From Welwitschia mirabilis (Eukaryota > Gnetophyta > Gnetopsida > Welwitschiales): a DNA stretch of 30,876 nt. Both the position numbers and the translations under genes were made by a program. The notes below the pieces were generated by a model. That model had not been told where the DNA came from and ran no database searches. It was given only the letters and a program-made list of their open reading frames with translations. The stretch spans positions 203,928,702 through 203,959,577 of the forward strand of contig JBOZIK010000001.1 in assembly GCA_051453625.1 (NCBI GenBank), read 5' to 3'. Position 1 is the stretch's first letter, and every line of letters starts with the position of its first letter. This document shows, in pieces, positions 1 to 9,939 of this stretch.

Positions 1-429
1 CTTATTACATAAAATTATATAAGGAAATTGTGTATATAAAATATGTTTTTAATAATAAATTTAAATTAAATTATCTATAAGTGGTGTTTATTTGTATAAA
101 TACCTCTTCTACTCTCTTTTAAGCTTACTTTAAAGGTGCATGCATGTAAGAGTTCATCTTAGTAGTTTAAGTACCATAAGGAGTTTCTAGCTTATCACTT
201 ATTTTTATTGACTATAATATAGCCATATGAAATTTTGAATATATACTTATATCATAATAATTATGCTTAATCTATACTTTCTTTTGTTTACCTTTTTTAC
301 ACCAATCTATGAAGATTGTCATATGAGCATGAAAGAATCTTTCTAGGATTGCATAGCTCTAGGTATGTTTTATTTTCTTTAAGTACATTGTAAAGATGTT
401 ATCTGATATATTTTTAATATTTTTATTAT
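1..429. other. AT-rich DNA, no gene seen
   Basis: Stops are dense in all frames and no transposon motif, RNA gene or repeat stood out. A TGTTAT near 395 could conceivably be a far 5' LTR edge of element A, but nothing supports it. Confidence 0.5.
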
Positions 430-897
430 NNNNNNNNNNNNNNNNNNNNNNNNNNNNNNNNNNNNNNNNNNNNNNNNNNNNNNNNNNNNNNNNNNNNNNN
501 NNNNNNNNNNNNNNNNNNNNNNNNNNNNNNNNNNNNNNNNNNNNNNNNNNNNNNNNNNNNNNNNNNNNNNNNNNNNNNNNNNNNNNNNNNNNNNNNNNNN
601 NNNNNNNNNNNNNNNNNNNNNNNNNNNNNNNNNNNNNNNNNNNNNNNNNNNNNNNNNNNNNNNNNNNNNNNNNNNNNNNNNNNNNNNNNNNNNNNNNNNN
701 NNNNNNNNNNNNNNNNNNNNNNNNNNNNNNNNNNNNNNNNNNNNNNNNNNNNNNNNNNNNNNNNNNNNNNNNNNNNNNNNNNNNNNNNNNNNNNNNNNNN
801 NNNNNNNNNNNNNNNNNNNNNNNNNNNNNNNNNNNNNNNNNNNNNNNNNNNNNNNNNNNNNNNNNNNNNNNNNNNNNNNNNNNNNNNNNNNNNNNNN
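430..897. other. Assembly gap (468 N)
   Basis: A run of 468 N. The unusual length suggests an estimated gap rather than a fixed-size placeholder. Any reading frame drawn across it is meaningless. Confidence 0.99.
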
Positions 898-1289
898 AAA
901 GAAAGAAATATTTCCTTTATCTAGGTGTTTATTATTATCACATTGAAAATAGAAATATTCTTGTATGTTTACTTTCTTTTTGTAGTTGTTTCTATAAAAT
1001 GAACTGAATGATGATTACAATTAGTATACCTAAGAAAGTAATTCATTAAATATCTATATTGATCATAACTATTTGCATGAATTTATGTGGTGCATTCATC
1101 GAATAGGACTAAATCAAGATAATTCTGATAATGTTCATCCCCATCCTTAGATTTCATCACCAAGGTGGATTACATTGCAATTTTTTTATAATATCCTTCT
1201 GAAAGTGGATCTCATCATCACTCTCCTCTCCTACCCATGTATGAACTTACTCCAACTTAATATCTCCAGTTCTTCGCATCGATGGATCA
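898..1289. other. Unassigned AT-rich DNA
   Basis: Nothing recognisable was seen. It may be flanking DNA or an upstream part of the element A LTR. Confidence 0.4.
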
Positions 1290-2026
1290 TGTTACACCAT
1301 CCAAAGACGCTTCAAGGAAGTGAGGGTTATTTATAAGCATGCGTTCACCTTACATATCACCTGTTACCTATATTACGGGTATATTAAGGTGAAGGAAAAT
1401 CATATGGAGTTGATTCTAGCCATGTTTATATAGTTTAGAATTCGAAGTAGAATCAATTCACTCTAAAATAATTTCTAGATATCGAGTTGAAATATCATTG
1501 ATTAGAGTTGCAACCTCCTATTATATTGGTTAGATATCATCCTTAAAATTTATTCATGTATGTTGACAGTAATTTTACATCTCCTCAACTATTCATAAGA
1601 TATCTTTTATGTGAAGAGAAACTAGGAATAAATAAAAGATACAAACTTATAATATCACTATTGTTTGTAAACCAAAATAATTTAGAAATTAAATTATAGG
1701 TAAATATATGATATTAATATGATTGATCTTTCTTAGAATGTAGAAATTCTAATAAAGGAGTAGGAAAAATTTGATCCTAGGTTTTACTATGTCTATTAGG
1801 TAATAATATTAAAGGAGGACGGAAGAGAAAAGGAAAAAAGAAAATAATGCTTAATTAGGATAAGAGAAAAGAAGGTGTCATATTAAGTCTTTTCTAAAAT
1901 GATTAAGATTTGATTAGGTAGTAGTAAATTATGCTAATGTATCTTTTAAACCTTTCTAAATAATAGTAATTTTACTAGTGTTTGATAAAAATTTGGTGAA
2001 TCTTATAAGAATTTGAGGTCATAACA
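1290..2026 (+). repeat. Probable 5' LTR of element A (left edge uncertain)
   Basis: The right edge is supported: the sequence ends in a CATAACA-type terminus at 2026, four bases before a tRNA-iMet primer site. Del/Tekay-type LTRs commonly begin TGTTA and end in the inverse, so the TGTTA at 1290 is used as a provisional left edge, giving about 737 bp. No second copy is present in the window for comparison, so the left edge is inference. No intact coding sequence lies inside. Confidence 0.35.
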
Positions 2027-2029
2027 TTT

Positions 2030-2042
2030 TGGTATCAAAGCC
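2030..2042 (+). other. Primer binding site, tRNA-iMet type (element A)
   Basis: TGGTATCAAAGCC differs by one G-to-A change from TGGTATCAGAGCC, the usual plant initiator-Met primer site of LTR elements. It lies four bases after the CA that ends the LTR. Confidence 0.85.
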
Positions 2043-2099
2043 TTAGGTTAATAAATTTGGTACTAATAGTAAAGTTTAAGGCCTTACAAGATTTGACCA

Positions 2100-3036
2100 A
2101 TGGCTCCTATAAGAGAACTAATTCCTCTCGCTAATGTTAGATCTCTAGCTAATGTAGCCAACAACTTAGTGGATGAACTATAAAAGAGAAATAATGGTAG
2201 AAATGATGCAAAACTAATTAGAAAGTTAATGATGCAATTCAAGTGAAGAAACCCTCTAGTTTTCAAGGGATCAGACAATGTAGCTAGGCTTGAAGCATCT
2301 TTGGTATCTATATCAAGAGAATTAGAGATATTCAACTTCACTTCAAAATAAAAGGTTACCTTATCAACTCATCAACTAAATAAATATGCAGCACTATGTG
2401 GAAAGTATAGAAGGCAAGACTCCAATTCGCAGATCAACTATATTAGGTAGAGTTTGAGGCTAGATTTTGAGCTAGGTACATATCATAATTTTATAAAAAC
2501 ACAAAGGTAGAAAAGTTATAATCTCAAGCAAGGAATCATGATACTAATCCAGTATTTAAAAAAGAAATTCATGTATTTACTAAAGTGTGTCCCAAAGATA
2601 GCTAGAAGTGAGGCAGTGAAAGTAAAGATATTAGTGACAAGTTTACACCCTGTGATTTAAAGCTAAATTCAGCCTTTTTAGCTTGGCATTCTTATTGAAG
2701 ATCCAAAGAAATCTAGACTTAGTAATTATGAATCAGGGGTAAGAACTTTAAGGAAAGGAAGAGGATAATTTAAAAAAGTAAACAAATGCAACCAATAAAA
2801 AGGTGATTATTTAAATATCCTACATTAGCTATAAACTCTAATAGATTGAAGATGCTAGGGCCAATGTAAGCAAGTTCCAACTTCTTCAAGGAAGAGAAAA
2901 GCCTTTAAGCTAATAAAAATTAGAAGCTTCTTCAAGAATTATAGCTAAAAATCTTAAATGGATAAGATTTTATAATTATAGAGGTTCTTATATGATTAAA
3001 AATTATCCTTAAAGAAAGAAGAAAGGAGAGGCTCTA
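2100..3036 (+). pseudogene. gag: Decayed gag of element A
   Basis: Gag forms the virus-like particle that packages the element RNA. A start codon at 2100 opens a reading (MAPIRELIPLANVR) soon after the primer site. The capsid-like domain follows at about 2220-2420, with a phrase NPLVFKGSDNVARLEA that fits the start of the Retrotrans_gag family. The zinc knuckle at 2968-3009 is readable in spacing (CX2CX3HX4C type), but its four ligands are now Phe, Tyr, Tyr and Tyr. Three of these are the Cys-to-Tyr or His-to-Tyr changes expected from G-to-A or C-to-T decay. Several in-frame stops occur. The antisense reading frame over 2084-2341 is only a shadow. Confidence 0.65.
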
Positions 3037-3428
3037 AACAATGTCAAAAAACTATATGCCTCAATTTCTAGTAAAGTTAATCAAACTTTAGCAATACTAG
3101 AAATCTCAAGTACACTAGTGTATCTCCTTATAAGAATTTTATTAGATATAGGAGCTTTAGACTCCTTCGTTTCCTTTTATTTATCCTAAAGTTTATTCCT
3201 AATAATTAAGAATAGGAAGCAATTAATAGTGAAACAATGTTAGAAAACTATATGCCTCAATTTTTGCTAAAGGCAATCAATCTCTAGCAATATTAGAAAC
3301 CTTAGGTATATTGATAGGTCTCCTTGTAAGAATTGTATTAGATCCTAGTGCTTTAGACTCCTCCATTTCCTTTTATTTAGCCTAAATATTATTCCTTATA
3401 ATTAAGATTAGGAGGCAATTAGTAGTGT
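3037..3428 (+). repeat. 196-bp tandem duplication in the protease region
   Basis: Two adjacent copies, 3037-3232 and 3233-3428, share start, order and end. Both begin around AACAATGT, read through ACTATATGCCTCAATTT, carry the protease active-site coding stretch, and end in AATTAATAGTG or AATTAGTAGTG. They differ by scattered substitutions. The 196-bp period is not a multiple of three, so the second copy shifts the frame. Confidence 0.9.
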
Positions 3429-3645
3429 AACTTCTAGATGGTAGTAAAATAATAATTCTTAGTGAAAATCCTATATGCAATTTAAGCATTAGTATTCATG
3501 CTTTTCAAGTGTAGATTATAGTTTCAGATTTTGACTACCTTGATATCATTCTAGGCATGAATTGACTACAAGATAATAAGGCTTAAATAAACTACTACTT
3601 TAAAAAAGTTATAGTTTTGAGTCCTAGAAATAAGATAATCCATTT
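3037..3645 (+). pseudogene. Decayed aspartic protease of element A
   Basis: This enzyme cuts the Gag-Pol polyprotein. The active-site loop, normally Asp-Thr/Ser-Gly-Ala/Ser, reads LLDIGALDSFVS in the first tandem copy and VLDPSALDSSIS in the second. The catalytic Asp survives in both, but the following Gly has become Ser in the second. Near 3520-3640 the phrase DYLDIILGMN, followed by a stop where Trp is expected, matches the C-terminal DVILGMDWL motif of gypsy proteases. The duplication and in-frame stops make it non-functional. Confidence 0.7.
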
Positions 3646-3774
3646 ATCAATTAAGCCTAGTCCTAGTATGTTAAATTTAATTAAAGCCAGAATAGAGAAG
3701 GCTTTTGGCATAGTAAAATGCATATTATCCTTTCAATATTAGCCAAAAATTTCAAAAATTCTAGTAGTATAGAA

Positions 3775-4710
3775 GTATATGGATGCATTTCTGGTTGAAT
3801 TACCAAGATGCCCTCCTAGTAGAGGAGATGATTTTGAAATATCTTTAAAACCTAGTGTAGAAGTCATATCTAGAGCTTCATATAGAATGTCTTTAATTGA
3901 GTTAGCAGAACTAAAAATATGACTAATAACCTTACTAGATAATGGTCTGATTAGACCAAGTATATCTCCTTAAGATACGTCAGTCTTATTTGTTAGAAAG
4001 AAGGATAGTGGTCTTTGTGTAGAGTACAGAATGCTAAATCGAGTAATGATCAAGAATAGATATTTCTTACCAAGAATAAGAGACTTATTTGATTAGCTAA
4101 AATTTATAAAAATCTTCTTTAATTTAGATCTTAAATTATGGTATTGTCAACTTTGGATCAAGGAAAAGGTTATTTTCAAAACTGCCTTTACAACCTAGTA
4201 TGAACATTTTGAATTTAAGTTTATCCCTTTTGGTCACACCAATACTCTAGTAGCATTTATAGAAATAATAAATAATATATTTAGAGAATACCCAGATGAA
4301 TTTATAATCATCTTTATTAATGATGTACTAGTATACTCTCCAATAAAAAAAGACCATGAGTAGCATTTAAAAATGGTATTAAATACTTAAGAAGAAATTA
4401 CTTCTATACAAGTCTAAAAATGTATGATTTTTAGCTATCGAAAATTAAATTTTTGGATCATATAATATTATCAAAAGTAGTTATTATAGATTATGATAAG
4501 GTTTAAATATTGGTGGATTAGCCTAGACCAGAATTAGTAACAGAAGTAAGGAGTTTTCTTTCTTTCTTAGATTATTATAAAAGGTTTATTCCAAATTTTT
4601 CTAAGATTGCTATTCCTTTAACCTTTCTATTAAGAAAAGACAACTGATTTTCATGGAGTGATTAATATGAAAAAGCTATTTAAATATTAAAATCAGTCCT
4701 CACTTTATCT
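3775..4710 (+). pseudogene. Decayed reverse transcriptase of element A
   Basis: This enzyme copies the element RNA into cDNA. Readable blocks in order: DAFLVELPRCPPSRG (about 3780); a block matching the [22 protein letters not shown] pattern of gypsy [22 protein letters not shown] (about 4020-4080); FNLDLKLWYCQLWI; and the catalytic box FINDVLVYS at 4313-4339. In the box the usual Asp-Asp is Asn-Asp, so one metal ligand is lost. The connection region around 4550-4620 ([20 protein letters not shown]) follows. Stops are frequent, several at codons expected to be Gln, Trp or Arg. Confidence 0.85.
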
Positions 4711-4714
4711 CATA

Positions 4715-5060
4715 TTGTACAGATGCCAGAACCAGAGAAGCCTTATGTGGTTTTTACTAATGCATTAAGAGAAGGAATGGGAATAATCTTAATACAAGAT
4801 GATAAGGCTATTTCATATGCCTTCAGAACATCAAAGGGTCATGAAAAAAATTATTCAAGTCATGATCTAGAATTAGTTATAGTAATCTATGCCCTAAAAA
4901 TTTGAAGGCACTACCTTATGAAGAGTACATAGAAATCTAGATAGATCATAAGAGTTTGAAGTATATTCATTCTTAATAGATAGGTGGATTTTTTTACAAG
5001 ACTATGACGTAACAGTAAATTTTCAGGTAGGTAAAGCAAATGTGAGAGTATATGCTTTAA
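4715..5060 (+). pseudogene. Decayed RNase H of element A
   Basis: RNase H removes the RNA strand during reverse transcription. A 60-codon open piece at 4723-4905 reads PEPEKPYVVFTNALREGMG, the RNase H start in which the first catalytic Asp (normally TDAS) is now Asn. It continues to SSHDLELVIVIYALK, where the Glu of the family motif THxxELxAVVxALK is kept. A TGA then stands where Trp is expected before RHYL. Near 5020-5060 the phrase FQVGKANVRVYALSK corresponds to the PGKANVVADALSR end of the domain. Confidence 0.85.
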
Positions 5061-5445
5061 GCAAAATAAAGCATATGATCCATAGCCTAAGAATAAATAC
5101 TAATTTACGTGAGATGATATTTGATACTCAACAAAATTATCCCTTATACCAAGAAGTTAAAGAAGTAATAGAAGTATTTGATATCTTCAAATTAGAATTA
5201 GTAAACCATTTGCGTAAGATTATAATACCTAATATTGAGCATATCAAAAAGATGATTTTTGATAAATTTCATGTAACTAAGTACTCTATTTAACCAAGCA
5301 TCAAAAAAATGTGTAAAGATATTAAGAAATTCTATTAATGACCAAAATGAAAATAAAAATATCCAACTATGTAGCAAAATTTAAAACATGTTAGCTAATT
5401 AAAGCAGAGTATAGGTACTTAGTGTTAACAGGTAAAAATTGAGAT
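5061..5445 (+). pseudogene. Truncated integrase start of element A
   Basis: This is the linker and HHCC zinc-binding region that precedes the integrase catalytic core. An 83-codon frame at 5042-5293 carries the linker and the first His (DKFHVTKYSI). A stop then replaces a residue of the His-Pro-Gly-like motif, followed by KKMCKDIKKFY. The Cys end reads NYVAKFKTC at about 5367-5393, with a stop in place of the next residue and then LIKAEYRY, as in the family CLTCQQVKAEHQ. The sequence stops resembling integrase at about 5445. The DDE core is absent. Confidence 0.75.
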
Positions 5446-5455
5446 TTATATCAAG

Positions 5456-6631
5456 TGTTTTAAGTTAATTTATTATAAATTAAGACATTAATTTACTTAT
5501 TTTAATAATTAAATATGTCTTCTATTATTTTTAAAATAAAATTTAATATTATGTTCTTCTCCATATTAATTGCAAATTCTTAGCCATGTTTTAGAACACT
5601 TGGTGAAAGAAGGACTCAATTCCGCATAAAGAAATGATGGTAAATGGAGACATGAGGTGATGACATGTAGTAGAAAGTAATTGAAGACATGTGGCAGAGG
5701 TATTTGGAGGTGGCACTGGAGACATCTGGTGATAGCACTAGTTGGTAAAGGAATTTGGCTCCAAAGCCATATGTTAGACTTAACATGATGAAGACTCCAC
5801 CAAATTCTACCTAACAACCTCCATTGAATGCTATAAGATAGAATCTTATGTACCTAATGCTAAATGATGAAGATTCTACCCAATGCTATAAGCCAAGAGT
5901 TATAACCACCTGTATACCCCATCTCTCCTTATAAAAAGGTCTTGAACCCTTCATTGTATTCATCTTTGCCTTTGAAAAATTAGAGACTTTGGAGCATCAA
6001 CTTTTGATGGCTTTCTAGGTAACTCTTTAGAGGATTGAGCTAGTCTTTAAGGATTATTGAGGAGTTTTTCTTGCTTTCTTTTTTCTTCGTTATAAATTTG
6101 TTCTTTCTATAATGCAAAAGTTATTTTTGAGTAATATCATAACTAAGATGCTTAGTTAACTTTTTAAACTATCAATTTTTATTTAGTTATGCAAATTTTT
6201 CTTTATTACTTAGTCTTTTAAATTCATAAATCTTGAGTACTTTATGAGTTCTTACTTTTTATTCTTACTTAAGACTTAAGTATTACTCAGATTCATCATT
6301 TAACATATGGTGGATAAGAGTTTTGCATTATAATTTAGACCAAAAGCACTTAATCAATTTTAATATTTTGCAAAAAGATAGTTGGATAGCTTTAAAGTGA
6401 AGAATTATAAAGAATAAATCAACAATACCTTTGAGCTAGTTTACTTTTCTACTCTCTCAAACAAAGTTCAAACTCAATTCTAAATTTCCTCTTCTCTTCT
6501 CTTTTATTTTCTTTTTTGTAACTTGCATTAGGATTAAAGATAGTGAAATTCTAGCCAATACCCAATACTATCCCTGAGGAAGAATGATATTAAGCATTAT
6601 ACTTAGTTTAAATCTAAGACATTGTACTACA
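5456..6631 (+). repeat. Probable 5' LTR of element B (edges approximate)
   Basis: It lies between the broken integrase of element A and the Athila/Tat-type primer site at 6646. The left edge is set at TGTTTTAA near 5456, the first TG after integrase similarity ends. The right edge is set at the TACTACA near 6631. It has a TATA box at 5930 followed by a U5-like stretch. The length of about 1.2 kb suits Athila LTRs, but with no second copy in the window both edges are inference. Confidence 0.5.
5930..5938 (+). promoter_or_regulatory. TATA box in the LTR of element B
   Basis: TATAAAAAG follows a CT-rich stretch, and about 15 bases further the sequence reads ACCCTTCATTGTATTC, as in other Athila/Tat LTRs that have a TATA box before the transcription start. 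It probably marks the U3/R border. Activity is not shown. Confidence 0.5.
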
Positions 6632-6645
6632 AGTTAATTAAATTT

Positions 6646-6663
6646 TGGTATCATTACTAGGAA
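6646..6663 (+). other. Decayed primer binding site of Athila/Tat type (element B)
   Basis: TGGTATCATTACTAGGAA aligns base for base with TGGCGCCGTTGCCGGGGA, the primer site known from Athila/Tat elements. Nearly every difference is a C-to-T or G-to-A transition at CG or CNG positions. This is the clearest example of methylation-type decay in the window. Confidence 0.75.
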
Positions 6664-7733
6664 TAACAGCATGGTAGGAGCTCAAAGGAGTACTAGTTTT
6701 TCTTTTTGCAAGTTTTCATTTTTCTAGTAATGGGTACTCGTCCTTCTTTCAATGATACCTGAACTGTTCCTTTTTTCTTTTTTTATGTTTCTTTTCTTTT
6801 TCTTTCTAGTGGTTGATACTAGTCCTGTCTAATGTTATCCTAAACTGGTCCATCTTTTTAAAGTTTATCTTTGATTTTCTTACTTGTTTTTTTTACAAGT
6901 CTAATGTTAGTTAGAGTTTTCTTTGGGAGTTAAGAAAACTTTAAAAACCTTTTAAAAAATTGAACTTTACAATTGTATCTTGTATTTTTATTTTCTGTTG
7001 TGTTTTCTAGGTTTTGCTACATGCATATAAACATTAAATTTTCCTAAAAAATTTTGATTCTTGTTACATCTTACTTATGTTTGTTATTTTGATACATCCA
7101 TAAATAATTAAAACCTTTAAAATTTTCTCATGATTTCACTTAACTTTATTCATATCTCTATTTTATTTTGTTACAACCTTAACACTGTAATAATTTTGTC
7201 TATGATCAATGAATCTGTTTATATAACCTGGTAACCCTTTGTGACTTGAAATCCCTGATAAGATTCTCTTTTTATTTGAACCTTGTTGTAACCATCCAAA
7301 CCTATCTCTTTCATAACCTAGAACCATGATAAAATAGGAAGACTAACATGAGACAACATGGATTCCTTTACTGATCATAAAAGGATAAGAAAATTTAGAA
7401 CCCAAAATCAAGCTTGTGAGAACTCTTATGAATAAACCTCAACTATATAAAATAATCAAAACAATCAAATTGCCTTACCACAAAATAATCTAAATGATCT
7501 TAATTCCTTTGATGGAACTTATTAAATCAAGAAATGCTTAATAGTCTACAAGCTTATTACTTCACCTAAGAAGCAGTCGAATAGCAAGCTGCCCTCACTG
7601 CTGCCACCAATCAACCTAGGTAAACTTTTATGATTACCTTTGATCATAAAAACTAGGGACATCCTTTTGTATAGTATCACCACCTATTAATAAAAGGCTA
7701 TAATTTAAACCTTCTAATATCTAACTCTTGTGC
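6664..7733 (+). other. Leader region of element B, no domain recognised
   Basis: Pyrimidine-rich stretches at about 6690-6890 are followed by AT-rich sequence. No reading frame with family similarity was recognised before the gag block at 7734. Athila/Tat elements often have long leaders, so this is probably 5' untranslated sequence and the gag N-terminus. Confidence 0.4.
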
Positions 7734-9150
7734 CATTTTCATGGCCTTGAATCTAAAGATTCTTATGTGCATCTTAAGGAATTTAAGTGCATCTTATCAA
7801 TTATCCCTCAATATTCTAATATTCATGATGCACTTAGACTCACTTTATTCCCTTTTTTTCTAAAATAGAAGGTAAAATCCTAATTGTACACTCTAAAATC
7901 CTTTTCCATCACAAATTAAATAGACCTAAATAAAGCTTTTATCTCTAAGTTCTTTCTTAGTCATAAGATAAACATGCTTAGAAAAGAAATTATGAACTTT
8001 TAATAAAAAGATCGCAAAACCTTCTCTTAAACCTTAGAGAGATATAAATATTTATTTATTAAAATGCCTTGAACATGTTAATTTATTATTAAAATTTTCC
8101 CAACACGTTTTTAATCCAGATAGGAAGATAAATTTATTTTATGATGGTTTATCCACAAATAACAATTAACTAGTGAAAATGATAGGCTATAGAAATTTCT
8201 TTCACATTTTCACTAGTTAATCGTTATTTGTGGATATAGAAATTTCTTTCGCATTTTTCTAGATGAGTTTTGAAAGCATCTAGAAAGCATAGCTAAAAGC
8301 TTGAAAAATTGAGAGAAACTGATGGAACTTTTAAGATCACGTTATCTAGTTTAAGATCCCAAAAAACTTTGAAGTGAATAATAAAATTAACAAACTAGTA
8401 AGAAAATTAGAATCATTAACTACCTCATCTTCAACCACCTACGGTCATGACATTTGAGTGTTTAACTTGTCATATTGACACTCATAAAATGGCCAAATAT
8501 TCATCTATTCCTTTATTTCAAAGTATAATTAATAAATAAGTAAACATGATAGGATAATGGCAAAACCCTAAAAACAACCCTTACTCAAACACTTCCAATC
8601 TTGATTGACAAAATCATCCAAATTTTTCTTAGAAGTAAGACAATGCCCTATAATAAAATTTCTAGCCTACAAATTCATTTCTCTTATCTTCTAATTCTTA
8701 CCCTTTATCTTTAAATAATAAAATCACTTCATCTAACTTATTGGAGGGTACCTTCAAAAAGTTCATGAAAACACAACTACAAACAAATCAAATGTTTGAA
8801 TAGAACATAAACCAACTCCAATAAACTGCCAGCCACATTCTTTCATCAATAAATTAAAGAGAACTAGGGAATCTTCTCATGAGCACCCAACTAAATCCAA
8901 AAGGAGTTATATTTATGAAAGGGATAGAACGCATAAAATAGACCAAGTCTATACACCTTAAGAGTAGGAAAGAGCTAGAAAATCCACCCATTCAATATAA
9001 GGATAAATAGAACTTCATATAAAATAAGGAAAAGGATAAAAGTAAAGAATCATTACCCATTTACAAAGAACCATTACTTTTCCCCTAGTCGCTTAGGAAG
9101 GAAAATATAATGAAAAAGTAATTAAAGGCCTTAGAAATTTTCAAAGAAGT
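7734..9150 (+). pseudogene. gag: Decayed gag of element B
   Basis: Gag is the capsid protein. The conserved Retrotrans_gag block at 7734-7860 reads HFHGLESKDSYVHLKEF and then HDALRLTLFPFF, the start of the Athila/Tat capsid domain. KTFSxTLERYKYLF near 8010-8060 corresponds to the ETxxQxWERFKDLL motif. The zinc knuckle at 8459-8500 (CLTC, then His, then Tyr) has CX2CX4HX4C spacing with the last Cys changed to Tyr. A PKNNPYSNTSN phrase at about 8565-8600, followed by QNHPNFS, matches the post-knuckle linker of this lineage. Stops and frame changes are scattered through it. A foldback at 8151-8235 interrupts it. Confidence 0.75.
8151..8235. repeat. 31-bp inverted repeat (foldback) inside gag of element B
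   Basis: The left arm 8151-8181 and right arm 8205-8235 are reverse complements over 31 bases with one mismatch, around a 23-base loop. A 16-base direct repeat, TATAGAAATTTCTTTC, occurs in the loop (8188-8203) and just past the right arm (8235-8250). This suggests a template-switch event during replication that copied one arm from the other. Confidence 0.92.
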
Positions 9151-9154
9151 TAAA

Positions 9155-9700
9155 ATGAACATTTCCCTTTTAAAACCCATCAAAAATGTCCCTTCCTATG
9201 CGAAATTCTTTAAGGACTTATGCATTGTAAAAAGGCAAATGAATGTTAAATCTGAAGGATTTTTAGCCCAAAAAACAAGTACAAGTCTCCAAAATCAATT
9301 TTCACCAAAGTACAAAGACCCTGGATGTCCCACAATTACCATTACCATAGGAAATAAAACTCTCAACCAAGCCTTATTTTATTTAAGAGCTAGTGTCAAC
9401 TTACTTCCTTATAAAACTTATAAGGAATTAGGCTTTGAAAAAGTGAAAAACACAAAACTCTAACTCTAATTAGTATATAATTTTATTAACTATTAGATGT
9501 CATTGAGAATGTCACAGTTAGAGTGATAGTTGCTACTTCTCGATAGATTTTGTGATCTTGGACATAAATAAATCACCAAATCAAATAGTGTCAATTATAT
9601 TAGGAAGAACATTCTTAGCAACCTTCAATACCTTGATCAATTATAGGAATGGATTAATGAAAATCTCATTTGGAAATATTACCCTATGAAGTTATCATCA
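9155..9700 (+). pseudogene. Decayed protease region of element B
   Basis: A 102-codon open piece at 9155-9463 starts with MNISLLKPIKNVPSYAKFFK, matching the linker NIPFxEAIxQxPSYAKFLKD that precedes the Athila/Tat protease. It continues through DPGCPTITITIGN to FYLRASVNLLPYKTY. There the usual Asp-Leu-Gly-Ala-Ser active site reads Tyr-Leu-Arg-Ala-Ser, so the catalytic Asp is lost. After a frame break the C-terminal part reads SIILGRTFLATFNTL and NGLMKISFGN at about 9590-9680, equivalent to the ILGRPFLATANALI motif. It would have processed Gag-Pol. Confidence 0.85.
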
Positions 9701-9939
9701 AATGATGAAGAGGTATAGTTCAAAGATAAGATAGAAAGCCTTATTGAGGATTAAGAACCCACTTCTCACTCTCGTAAAAATGAGAAAATGGAATGTTCAG
9801 AAGAAACATGCCCTATATCCCAAAATGAAATTAACTTAAAACTTAAACCTTTACCTCATGATCTAAAATATGCTTTCTTAGGGGATAACTCCACTTTCTT
9901 GGTAATCATAAATTCTTCCTTGACCTCATCCAAAGAAGA

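Larger units (their letters stand above)
1290..5455 (+). mobile_element. Element A: Ty3/gypsy (Tekay/Del-like) retrotransposon, 5' part
   Basis: In order on the plus strand are an LTR end, a tRNA-iMet primer site, gag, protease, reverse transcriptase, RNase H and the zinc-binding start of integrase. This is the Ty3/gypsy domain order. The integrase zinc region has the Del-like spacing in which a Ser-Ile-x-Pro-Ser motif precedes a Lys-Met. The element stops inside integrase near 5445, where the LTR of element B appears to begin. Its integrase core, any chromodomain and its 3' LTR are not in the window. All frames are broken. The lineage call rests on remembered motif similarity. Confidence 0.75.

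Noticed and set aside
396-1007. 203-codon plus-strand frame
   Set aside because: It is open only because it crosses 468 N; the real flanks are AT-rich with no similarity.
2084-2341. 85-codon minus-strand frame
   Set aside because: It is the antisense shadow of the element A gag, whose plus-strand reading has family motifs.
5566-5817. 83-codon minus-strand frame
   Set aside because: It lies within the LTR of element B; no motif was recognised.
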